Assembly (NCBI GenBank): GCA_015075445.1
Contig: JABTUJ010000021.1
Location: 84,093-148,092 of the forward strand
Direction of reading: 5' to 3'
DNA length: 64,000 nucleotides
Origin: Verrucomicrobiales bacterium
GTDB taxonomy: Bacteria; Verrucomicrobiota; Verrucomicrobiia; Limisphaerales; J093
The stretch's first letter is position 1; each line of letters begins with the position of its first letter. Below the pieces are notes generated by a model. That model did no database searches, was not told where the DNA came from, and saw only the letters and a program-made list of their open reading frames with translations. Below are positions 24,391-32,927 of the stretch, one piece after another. The position numbers and the translations under genes were made by a program.

Positions 24391-26487
24391 TCAAGGCGCG
24401 ACGCTGCTGCGGACGCGGAAGAAGCCGCGTGGTACTGCGTCGGGCGTCGCGACCCCGAGGCGGGTGCCTTCTCCGGTGCCGGGGAAACTCTCGACGGGAA
24501 CCCACACCCGGCAGTCGGTGCTGTGCTGGAGTTCGTTCGTGGTTCCGGGGGGTGCGAGGATCTGCAGTTCGAGACGGCCGTCTGGGAGCCGCGCGATGCC
24601 GTTGAAGCGTGCCCGGGGCGGCGGCAGCAGCCATTGTCCGGTGCGGCGGTGGTTGGCGCGCGTGGTGGACCAGCCGGTGGGCGCGGGACGCAGATCGGAA
24701 TCCAGGGCGTAGAGGGTTGCGCCGACCGCGAAGTAAATGCGCCCCGTCGGGCTCAACAGCGTGGGGGAGAGCGTCGGGAAGTTGGGCGGCAGATCGTAGG
24801 ACCAGCGGATCGCGCCGTTGGACTCCAAGGCCACCAAGCGTGCCCGCGCCGAAGTCAGCCACGTGCCGTCGGCGGCGGCGGTGAGCGCTCCGCAATCCAG
24901 CGACACGTTGGTCTGCAACACCCCGCCGGCATCGAGCAACGCCAGCCAATCCGGGTAAAGCCCGCTACGAACCTGGGGAACACCCAGGCCCGCCAGCGAA
25001 AACACCGCCTCCCCCGGGTCGCCCGCCAGAGCCAGCTCGGCAGTCAGTTCGCCCAAAGGGTTGAACCATCGCAGGCGCGAGTCGTTACCAGGCGCCAGCA
25101 GGGCACCGGTGCCGTCCAGGGACAACCCCCGTTCGAAGACGCCGGCGCCGGGAGCGGTCCAGCGCAGTTGTCCGTCCGGGGCGAAACACTGGAGTTGCCG
25201 GCTCGTGCGGGTCGTGGCGTACACCGTGTTGTCGGCGCCCAGGGCCACGCCGGTAAAGGGCTCGTCCCAAACAGACCAGAGGTGCTCGCCTTCGAGGTCC
25301 AGGGCGAGCAGGCCGAAGCGACCCGCTGCGACTACCAGCCCAGACTCGGACACCGCCAGTTCCGCCGCGTCGCTTTGCAGGCGGTGAACGAGTCGCTGCC
25401 ACCGCACATCGCCCCCGGGGTTGACCGCGAACAGGCGCATCCCGTGCCAGGCGAGGATCGTCCCGTCGGCCGCCACGACCGGCTGCGAACCGGGGGCGCC
25501 GGACACGTCGCCCTGCTGCCAGCGCACCGTGCCATCCGGACGGTAGGCGGTGAGCGTGTCCAGCAGGTGGTACAGCGTGCCGTCCTCCGCCAGCGACAGT
25601 CGCCCACCCGACCAGCTCAGGGGAGCCGTCCAGGCCACGCTCGCCCCTGAGGCGGTGGTCGAGGCCAGCGCGCCAATGCGCCCCACCTCGTTGCCCGCGA
25701 GGTCGAGAGCGCGCAGCCAATAATAAGCCGAGGAACCGGGCGTCCGGTCGCGGTCGATGTGCGAGGTCTGCGTGACGACCGGGCCCAGGAGCAATCGGGC
25801 ACTGCCAAAATCGGTGGTGTCGCTTCGCCACAGCTCGATCAGGGTGAGACTGTCGGGCTGCTGCCAGCGCAACTCAACCGTGTTGAGGGAGTGAGTCGGC
25901 TCGACGGCAAAGCCCGACGGCAACGCAGGCGGCGCGAGCTCCTCCTCCCAGGAGGCCGAGTTGCGGCGGTCCTTGCGAAGCATGGCCCAGGCATCCGGTG
26001 CGGGCGGTCCGAAGCCGCGGAAGGCGACCAGGCAACCGGATTCCGCGAAGTAAAACACGCCATCCTCTCCCAGCACTGCACCCAGATTCGCGGTAGGCGG
26101 CTTCAGCGGCCAGACCGCGCGCAGGTTCCCGGCCGCGTCCTGCACGGTCACCTGTACCGGGGCTCGCATCAGGTACCAGGTTCCGTCCCCTCCCGCCACC
26201 ACAGCGTCCGGCCTCGGAAAACCGGGGAACGTCGGCTGCCCGACCGGGATGCGGCTCAGCTCCTCGGCGTCGTGGTTGACAAGCACGAGTTCCGGGAGGG
26301 GGCCCGACAGGATGAAGCTGAACTGGTCCACGGCTGAGGCCAGCCCGGGTGACGCGGCCCGCCACGGCGGGTCGCCGGTGGCCAGCGTGCCGTCGGGTCG
26401 CACGACATGGACTAACCGGGTGGTGTCCGCGATCAGCAGATGCCCGGACCGGCTCAGCGCGGGCGGCAGGCCGGCATTGACCGGCAC
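24391..26487 (-). CDS. C-terminal part of split beta-propeller/FN3 protein
   Basis: About 698 residues with no start signal of its own. It carries outer-strand repeats such as GLLALDLEGEHLWSVWDEPF and LQCFAPDGQLRWTAPGAG of PQQ-like propellers, plus a fibronectin-like segment LRWQQPDSLTLIELWRSDTT. The frame continues upstream of its first ATG as WHHLIA, stop (TGA, 26530-26532), EGTPLRPNGTVRF, and reads smoothly across, so it is the tail of the 26634-29876 gene, broken by one stop and one frame change. The C-terminus is a typical beta-strand pair. Confidence 0.75.
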   Translation of the reverse strand: MPVNAGLPPALSRSGHLLIADTTRLVHVVRPDGTLATGDPPWRAASPGLASAVDQFSFILSGPLPELVLVNHDAEELSRIPVGQPTFPGFPRPDAVVAGGDGTWYLMRAPVQVTVQDAAGNLRAVWPLKPPTANLGAVLGEDGVFYFAESGCLVAFRGFGPPAPDAWAMLRKDRRNSASWEEELAPPALPSGFAVEPTHSLNTVELRWQQPDSLTLIELWRSDTTDFGSARLLLGPVVTQTSHIDRDRTPGSSAYYWLRALDLAGNEVGRIGALASTTASGASVAWTAPLSWSGGRLSLAEDGTLYHLLDTLTAYRPDGTVRWQQGDVSGAPGSQPVVAADGTILAWHGMRLFAVNPGGDVRWQRLVHRLQSDAAELAVSESGLVVAAGRFGLLALDLEGEHLWSVWDEPFTGVALGADNTVYATTRTSRQLQCFAPDGQLRWTAPGAGVFERGLSLDGTGALLAPGNDSRLRWFNPLGELTAELALAGDPGEAVFSLAGLGVPQVRSGLYPDWLALLDAGGVLQTNVSLDCGALTAAADGTWLTSARARLVALESNGAIRWSYDLPPNFPTLSPTLLSPTGRIYFAVGATLYALDSDLRPAPTGWSTTRANHRRTGQWLLPPPRARFNGIARLPDGRLELQILAPPGTTNELQHSTDCRVWVPVESFPGTGEGTRLGVATPDAVPRGFFRVRSSVAP

Positions 26488-26633
26488 TTGGAACCGGACC
26501 GTGCCGTTGGGACGTAACGGCGTACCTTCTCAGGCGATCAGATGGTGCCATCGTGCGATGACGGACCAGGCTCGCGCCCCAGCCCCCGCCGCTTTCCAGC
26601 GCACGCCGTAGGCCCGGGCGGTGGTCCCTGTCT

Positions 26634-29600
26634 TTAGGATTGAACCGGCCCGACCGGGTCAGCGCCATGGGCCCGGTGGGCGGGCGCGTTGGTGGGGGCT
26701 GGTCGCTCCCACAGCAGGTCGCCCTGGGCGGAGAAACAAGCCAGGGCCTGCCGACCGGCGACGAACAGGCGTCCGTCCTCGGCCAGTACGGGGGCGTGGA
26801 GGCGCCCGGACGGGACGGTGAAGTTCGAGGCGCCCACGCTCCGCCGCCACAACTCGGCGCCGGTGGCTGCGGCCAGGGCAACCACCGTGGCCCGGGTGTC
26901 GGCGGTTTGCCGGATGAGGGCGTAGGCGGTCCCGTCGGCCGCCACCGCCGGGGGGCCCGTCAACCCGCCGCGCAACACAACCCGCCAAAGCCTCGTGCCC
27001 TGGCTGCCTCGTGCCGGTTCGCTCCAGGGTCCGGGCCCGTCCGCGGAGGTGGCGCGCACCCAATACCAGTGCGGCTGGTTGGCCGGCACGAAGAAATCGG
27101 TGAACGTGGTGGTGTCGGTGAGGTTCGTTACGAGGGGCACGGCCGCGGTGACATCTTCGATGGGGGCGCGGAAGAGCTCGTACCTCGCGGCGCCGGGCAC
27201 CGGTTCCCAGGTGACCACCACGTCGGTGTTGGTGACGGCGTCCGTGGCGGTGACCGGGGCGGGCGCCAGGAGTGGTGGCAAGGGGGCGGGCAGCCGACCG
27301 TGATGGGCGGCGTTCCGGCCCAGCATGGGCCAGAGCGCGTCCGGAGGCACACCGCCCCCCACGCGAATGCGGTGCAGCACTCCGTCTTCCGTGCTCACGG
27401 CCAGTTCGCCGGCCCCGAGGACCACGAGCCCGCCCACCGGGCGTGCGCCCAGTTCGAGCCGCCAGCGCTCTTCCCCGTCGGTACATTCCAGCGCGAGCAG
27501 ACGGCCTGCCTCGGTGCCCACATACACGAGATCCGGCTCCCCCAGCGCAGGCATGCAGGACACCGGGGCGTCCACGGGCGTTTCCCAACGAAGCTCGCCG
27601 GCACGATCCACCGCGCGGAACTCGCCGGCCTGGTCGCCGAAGTACGCCACTCCGTCGGCGTCCACCACCGCTCCACCGGTCACGTCGTTGGTGCCCACGG
27701 TCCAGAGCAAACGGCCGTCGGAAGCAAACCGGCTCAGCCCTGCCACCGGCCCGGTACCGCCGGACAGCACTTCGCCTCCCAAGTCCAGGGCCAGTGGCCA
27801 GGCGCGGTCGTGTCCATAGGCCCCCGTACCCCACAAGGCGTTCCCCTCCCGGTCGCGGCGCCCGATGCTGGTCTCCGTAGCCCGCCAGGAGGAGTCATCG
27901 CCCGCGAGCACCGGGGAGCTCAGGCGCACGAGATACGTGCCCAGCCAGGTCGCCTGGATCACTTCACCTGCGCGGGAGAGCCGCAGCGCCCACTGCTCAC
28001 TTCCCTGGAGACCCGTTACCAGCAATTGGCCTTGGCTGTCGAGCGCCGGGCTGACGGGCGGCGACCTGAAATACTGCTGGTAGGGCAGTTTCCAAAGCAG
28101 CGTGCCGTCCGATGCCAGGCCGTAGAGGCCAGAGCTGGTGGCGGTGAAGTACAACCGACCCTCCGCCTCCACCAGCGGCGTGCCCACCGGCTCCTCCGTC
28201 CCCGTGGCGAACCGCCAACGTCGGGTGCCGTCCAGGGCCAGCGCGGTGAGCCCGCCCTTGGCATCGCCCACGTACAGCGTGCCGTCGGGCCCCTCGGCGG
28301 GCGCGGACAGCGACGCGTCTGCGATGTGGAAGCGGGCGACGTGCTCCCCTGGCCCCGGCAACGCGCGCTGGAAGGCGACCGGTTCATGGTACGGTCCGTA
28401 CCCGGCGGCGTTGCGGGCGCGCACCCAGTACCAGTATTCGTATCCTCCCACGACGTCGGGGTCGGTCCACTCGTTGCTCACGAGGAACGCCGCCAGGCGC
28501 ACCGCCTGGGTGAGGTCCGAGGTGAGGCCGCGCCAGACCTCGCAGGTGACCAGACCCGGTGGCAGTTCCCACGTCACGTGTGCGGCTTCGTTGGTCCAGG
28601 CCACCGCCAGGCTGGCTGGCGCGCCGGGCGGCGTCACGGAGGCCTGGCGGGCGTTGCGGGCGGGGTTGCCCCCAAGGAGTGGCCACGCCTCGGGCATGGG
28701 AGCCCCGGCTTGGCCGAGGGCCAGCACCCGGCCGTCGCGAAACCCGACCACCAGCGAGCCATCAGATCGCAACAACGGCGCTCCTCCGGCGAGAACGAAG
28801 TCGGGCGAACTCCACGAGGCGACCTGCACGCCTTGGGCGCTGTAAGCTGCGATTTCCCCGTTGCGCAACGGCAGCCAAACCCACCCGCCAGCGGCCAGCG
28901 CAGGGGCGATCTGCGCTCGGGAATACTCCGGAAAGGCGGGCGCGTCGATCTGGCGGATCAACTCTCCCAGGCGATCGCGAACTTCAATTCTCCCATCGGA
29001 CCGGAGGGCGTAGATCGTGCCGTCGGCACCCACCAGCGGCGCCATCATCTCCAGCCCAGGCCAGTGCTCCCGCTGGATCGATCCGTCCGGGTTGATCACC
29101 AGCAACCAGCCGTTGGCCGACGTAACCACGAGGGTCCCGTCCCGGCTAAGCGCCGGCGCCCGGGTGGCGTTCAGACCGCCAGCCGCAGCCCACCGGACGC
29201 CGCCGTCCGGGCCGAGCGAAACTACGTGTCCGCCCACGGGCAGGATCAGTTGGCCGTCCGCCAGGACAGCGCCGGGGCCGTGTACCCAAGCTCCCAGTGA
29301 GCGGCGCAGATGGACCTCGCCGGTTGGCGACAACCGGAGCAGCGCGTGCGAGAGGTTGGTGTCGGGTTCGGTGACCGCGATCCAGAGGTCTCCGGTTGCG
29401 TCCAGGATCGGCGAAATCACTGGCGAACCGCCGGGGTCCAGGCTCCAACGCACCGACCCGTCCGGCGCGTAGCAGTGCAGCCGCCCCGCCCCGAATTGCG
29501 GCGTCCCCTCGGCCAGCAGCACCGCGCCATCCTCCAGCGCCACGGGCCAGCCGATCCCGTCCCACGTCAGGTCGTGCTGCCAGGCGAGCTCTCCGCTGCC

Positions 29601-29876
29601 GGTGACCTTCTGGATCCGCGACGGCACCGGCTGGACCCCTGGCTCGCTGAGCCGGTTCGGGACCACTACCACCACCCCGCCGTCTGGCGTGGCTGCGGGC
29701 ACGATCGCGTCCGCGGGGCCGGAGGCGACAAACGTCCACAGTCGTGGTGGCACGAGCTGCCCCGCCACCCTGCCAGACAGAAGCGCCAGCAGAACAGCTA
29801 TCCAAGCGCCGCGGAACGTCGTGCTTGGCTTCTCGTGAATCCACCTCCGCTTGCCGTCAATGACCGGAGCATTCAT
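26634..29876 (-). CDS. secreted PQQ-like beta-propeller/fibronectin protein (N-terminal part)
   Basis: 1080 residues with an N-terminal hydrophobic signal (IAVLLALLSGRVAGQLV at about 25-41). Repeated blades each contain Asp-Gly turns and tryptophans: GELAWQHDLTWDG, RLHCYAPDGSVRWSLDPG, LTALALDGTRRWRFATG. They are interrupted by FN3-like domains with YEYWYWVRARNAAGYG and HWYWVRATSADGPG. With the downstream ORF the intact product would be about 1830 residues. Propellers of this type bind ligands or other proteins outside the cell. It ends prematurely in PVGPVQS, where the reading shifts into ILKTGTTARAYGVRW. Confidence 0.8.
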   Translation of the reverse strand: MNAPVIDGKRRWIHEKPSTTFRGAWIAVLLALLSGRVAGQLVPPRLWTFVASGPADAIVPAATPDGGVVVVVPNRLSEPGVQPVPSRIQKVTGSGELAWQHDLTWDGIGWPVALEDGAVLLAEGTPQFGAGRLHCYAPDGSVRWSLDPGGSPVISPILDATGDLWIAVTEPDTNLSHALLRLSPTGEVHLRRSLGAWVHGPGAVLADGQLILPVGGHVVSLGPDGGVRWAAAGGLNATRAPALSRDGTLVVTSANGWLLVINPDGSIQREHWPGLEMMAPLVGADGTIYALRSDGRIEVRDRLGELIRQIDAPAFPEYSRAQIAPALAAGGWVWLPLRNGEIAAYSAQGVQVASWSSPDFVLAGGAPLLRSDGSLVVGFRDGRVLALGQAGAPMPEAWPLLGGNPARNARQASVTPPGAPASLAVAWTNEAAHVTWELPPGLVTCEVWRGLTSDLTQAVRLAAFLVSNEWTDPDVVGGYEYWYWVRARNAAGYGPYHEPVAFQRALPGPGEHVARFHIADASLSAPAEGPDGTLYVGDAKGGLTALALDGTRRWRFATGTEEPVGTPLVEAEGRLYFTATSSGLYGLASDGTLLWKLPYQQYFRSPPVSPALDSQGQLLVTGLQGSEQWALRLSRAGEVIQATWLGTYLVRLSSPVLAGDDSSWRATETSIGRRDREGNALWGTGAYGHDRAWPLALDLGGEVLSGGTGPVAGLSRFASDGRLLWTVGTNDVTGGAVVDADGVAYFGDQAGEFRAVDRAGELRWETPVDAPVSCMPALGEPDLVYVGTEAGRLLALECTDGEERWRLELGARPVGGLVVLGAGELAVSTEDGVLHRIRVGGGVPPDALWPMLGRNAAHHGRLPAPLPPLLAPAPVTATDAVTNTDVVVTWEPVPGAARYELFRAPIEDVTAAVPLVTNLTDTTTFTDFFVPANQPHWYWVRATSADGPGPWSEPARGSQGTRLWRVVLRGGLTGPPAVAADGTAYALIRQTADTRATVVALAAATGAELWRRSVGASNFTVPSGRLHAPVLAEDGRLFVAGRQALACFSAQGDLLWERPAPTNAPAHRAHGADPVGPVQS

Positions 29877-30112
29877 AGCGGTCGGCGTGCGGGTTGAAAA
29901 TGCATCGCCGCCGTGCGCGAAGTCAAGGTGGGATCAGCAACCCGTGTGCTAATCCGGAGGAGAGCAGCGCACGCATCGGGACTCGGAGGGGCCGCGGGTC
30001 GGTTCGGTGCCCATTCGGTTGGCAGAGGATTGTTATGGTGAGGTGCTGTTTTCTTCTCGCGGTCGGCCCTGGCCCTGTTTGAATGCCCGCACTCCGCTGG
30101 AACGCGGTGCGC
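29877..30112. other. divergent intergenic region
   Basis: About 235 bases between the propeller gene (minus) and the monooxygenase (plus). It should hold both promoters, but no clear boxes or hairpins were seen. Confidence 0.4.
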
Positions 30113-31372
30113 ATGAGCCGATACCTGGAAACGGAAGTGCTGGTCGTGGGCGCGGGTCCCACGGGATTGGTAACGGCCCTCCTGCTGGCCGAGTCGGGTC
30201 TCAAGGTGGTGATCATCGACCGCGAGCAACGGCCAGCGACGCACAGCTACGCCTGCGGGCTGCACCCGGCTTCGTTGGAGTTGCTCGACCGGCTGGATTT
30301 GCTCGACGGCGTCCGCGCCCAATCGCGGCGCATCGACCGGGTGGCCTTCTATTCGCCCGACGGGACGCGCGAAGCCGAGGTTTGTCTCGCGCCGTTGCCG
30401 GTCAAGCACCCGTACGTGCTGGTGTGCCCCCAGAACCATCTGGAGGCGCTGCTGGCCCACCGCCTGGCCGAACAGGGTTGCGCCGTCCGCTGGCATCATC
30501 GCCTGGCAACGCTGGAACCGGGCCCGGAAGGTGTGGCGGCGGCCGTGGATCAACTGGTGGGCACCGCAACCGGGTGCGCCGTGCCGCGCTGGCATTGGGT
30601 GGTCGGTCGCACGCTCCAGGTGACCGCGAAGTACGTCGTGGGTGCCGACGGCCACTACTCCGTGGTGCGGCAGGCGTTGGGGATCGCCAACGAGACGCTC
30701 GGCCCCACCGAGCATTACGTGGTGTACGAATTCGAACCGGAGCGGGAACTCGCCGACGAACTCCGCGTCGTGCTCACCGACCGCACCAAGAGCGTCCTGT
30801 GGCCGCTGCCGGCCGGCCGTTGCCGGTGGTCCTTTCAACTGGCCGGGCACGAGGAAGCCGACGTCTTTGAGAAGGACCGGGACCCGTTCTGGGGCGAGCC
30901 ACCGGCCCGGGCCCAGCTCACGCGGCAGCGCCTCGAGGAACGGTTGGCAGCCCACGCCCCCTGGTTCGATGCGGGGATACGCGCGGTGGACTGGGCCGTG
31001 GACATCCAGTTCGAGCAACGGCTGGCCCGGCAGTACGGACAGGGGCGCTGCTGGCTTGCCGGCGACGCCGCCCATCAGACCTCGCCGGCGGGCATCCAGA
31101 GCATGAACCTGGGTTTGCTCGAGGCCGAGGATCTTGCTGGCAAGCTGGCACAGGTGCTCCGCGGCGAGGCGTCCGAATCCGTCCTGTCAGCCTACGAGCA
31201 CGTTCACCTTGCCGCCTGGCGACAGTTGCTGGGCGCCGAAGCGCTACCCGCCCCCGGTGCCGCGGTCAAACCTTGGATCACAACGCACCGCCGCGCGATC
31301 CTCTCCTCGCTGCCGGCGTCGGGTCCCGCGCTGGCCCTTCTGCTGGCCCAACTGGGGTTGGCGTCACCCTGA
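30113..31372 (+). CDS. FAD-dependent monooxygenase (aromatic hydroxylase family)
   Basis: About 419 residues from the ATG at 30113. The FAD-binding motif EVLVVGAGPTGLVTALLLAE lies at about residues 7-26. The second flavin signature, YVVGADGHYSVVRQALG, is in the middle, and CWLAGDAAHQTSPAGIQSMN follows; all are diagnostic of the PheA/TfdB-like single-component hydroxylases. These insert one oxygen atom into phenols, quinone-like rings or related compounds using NAD(P)H. The substrate is not predictable. The gene stands alone and runs convergently into gltD. Confidence 0.85.
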   Translation: MSRYLETEVLVVGAGPTGLVTALLLAESGLKVVIIDREQRPATHSYACGLHPASLELLDRLDLLDGVRAQSRRIDRVAFYSPDGTREAEVCLAPLPVKHPYVLVCPQNHLEALLAHRLAEQGCAVRWHHRLATLEPGPEGVAAAVDQLVGTATGCAVPRWHWVVGRTLQVTAKYVVGADGHYSVVRQALGIANETLGPTEHYVVYEFEPERELADELRVVLTDRTKSVLWPLPAGRCRWSFQLAGHEEADVFEKDRDPFWGEPPARAQLTRQRLEERLAAHAPWFDAGIRAVDWAVDIQFEQRLARQYGQGRCWLAGDAAHQTSPAGIQSMNLGLLEAEDLAGKLAQVLRGEASESVLSAYEHVHLAAWRQLLGAEALPAPGAAVKPWITTHRRAILSSLPASGPALALLLAQLGLASP

Positions 31373-31410
31373 AGCGAACCTCGCGACTCCCGGGCGAGGT
31401 CCGCCGTCGT

Positions 31411-32892
31411 TCAGGGCAGTTCGCTGTGGCCCATGAGGTAACGGTCGCACTCGCGGGCGGCCCCGCGGCCTTCCTGAAAAGCCCAGACCACGAGGCTCTG
31501 GCCGCGGCGACAGTCGCCCGCCGCAAACACGCCCTTGAGACTGGTGGTGTAACGGCCGGGCTCGGCGAAGATGTTCGAACGCGGGTCGCGCGTGATCTGA
31601 AGCTGCTCCAGCAGGCCGGGCTCGGGGCCCACGAAACCCATGGCGAGCAGGACGAGCTGCGCGGGGCGTTCCTGCTCGGAGCCCGGGACCTCGCGCGGCG
31701 TGTACCGGCCCTGGGCGTCCTTCTCCCACTTCACTTGGACCGTGACAACCGCCTCGACGTGGCCGGCGCTGTTCCCGAGGAAACGCTTGACGGTGGTGAG
31801 ATAGACGCGCGGGTCGGCGCCGAAGACCGCGGCGGCTTCCTCCTGGCCATAGTCCGTGCGGAAGATCTTCGGCCATTCAGGCCAGGGATTGTCCGCGGCC
31901 CGGCGCTCGGGGGGACGCGGCAGGATCTCAAGCTGGACGAGGCTGCGGCAGCCGTGGCGGAGCGCCGTGCCACAGCAGTCGGTGCCCGTGTCCCCGCCGC
32001 CGAGGATCACGACGTCCTTGCCGGCGGCGTTGATGAAGCGGCCGTTCTGTTGGGCATCCAGGAGGCTGCGCGTGTTGGCGGTGAGAAAGTCCATCGCGAA
32101 ATGCACGCCGGTCAGCGGGCGACCCTCGACGGGCAGATCGCGGGGCTGGGTGGCCCCCGTGCAGAGGATCACGGCATCGAACTCGGAGAGCAGGCGGCGG
32201 GCGGGATAGTTGCGGCCCACTTCGGTGCGGGTCACGAAGTCCACCCCTTCGGCGGCGAGTTGGTCGACGCGGCGCAGGACCAGGCGCTTGTCGAGCTTCA
32301 TGTTGGGGATGCCGTACATGAGCAGGCCACCGGGACGGTCTTCGCGCTCGAAGACGGTGGCGTGGTGGCCGGCGCGGTTGATCTGGGCGGCCGCGCACAG
32401 ACCGGCGGGGCCGGAGCCGATGATGGCCACCCGTTTGCCGGTGCGGAAGGCGGGGGGATCCGGGCGCACCCAGCCCTGGTCCCAGGCGTGGTCAATGATG
32501 TTGCACTCGATGGCCTTGATCGTGACCGGATCGGCGACCAGCCCGGCGTTGCAGGAGCCTTCGCAGGGGGCGGGGCAGACGCGGCCGGTGAACTCGGGGA
32601 AGTTGTTGGTCTTGTGGAGACGATCGATGGCCTCGCGCCAGAGGCCGCGATAAATGAGGTCGTTCCACTCCGGGAGGAGGTTGTTGATGGGGCAACCGGA
32701 GGCCATGCCGCTGAGGAGGCGACCGGTGTGGCAGAACGGCGTGCCGCAATCCATGCACCGGGCGGCCTGCTCGCGGAGGCGGGCTTCCTCGGGGTGGAGA
32801 TGGAACTCATCCCAGTCCTTGAGGCGGTCGAGCGCGGGCCGGTCGAGCGGCAGCTCGCGGAGATAGTCGATGAAGCCGGTGGGTTTACCCAT
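31411..32892 (-). CDS. gltD: glutamate synthase small subunit
   Basis: 493 residues. It delivers electrons from NADPH to the large subunit. Cysteine clusters for the low-potential Fe-S centres are near the start (CMDCGTPFCH, CPAPCEGSCN). Then come the FAD motif VAIIGSGPAGLCAAAQINRA and the NADPH motif VVILGGGDTGTDCCGTALRH, and near the end a flavin-binding GVFAAGDCRRGQSLVVWA. It lies 35 bases after gltB in the same operon. Confidence 0.95.
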   Translation of the reverse strand: MGKPTGFIDYLRELPLDRPALDRLKDWDEFHLHPEEARLREQAARCMDCGTPFCHTGRLLSGMASGCPINNLLPEWNDLIYRGLWREAIDRLHKTNNFPEFTGRVCPAPCEGSCNAGLVADPVTIKAIECNIIDHAWDQGWVRPDPPAFRTGKRVAIIGSGPAGLCAAAQINRAGHHATVFEREDRPGGLLMYGIPNMKLDKRLVLRRVDQLAAEGVDFVTRTEVGRNYPARRLLSEFDAVILCTGATQPRDLPVEGRPLTGVHFAMDFLTANTRSLLDAQQNGRFINAAGKDVVILGGGDTGTDCCGTALRHGCRSLVQLEILPRPPERRAADNPWPEWPKIFRTDYGQEEAAAVFGADPRVYLTTVKRFLGNSAGHVEAVVTVQVKWEKDAQGRYTPREVPGSEQERPAQLVLLAMGFVGPEPGLLEQLQITRDPRSNIFAEPGRYTTSLKGVFAAGDCRRGQSLVVWAFQEGRGAARECDRYLMGHSELP

Positions 32893-32927
32893 GGTGATGT
32901 AAGAGCAGCAGGAACGGGAACGGGAGT

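Noticed and set aside
26640..29300. 886-aa plus-strand frame opposite the propeller gene
   Set aside because: Antisense shadow; His/Gly/Arg-rich and lacking any domain.
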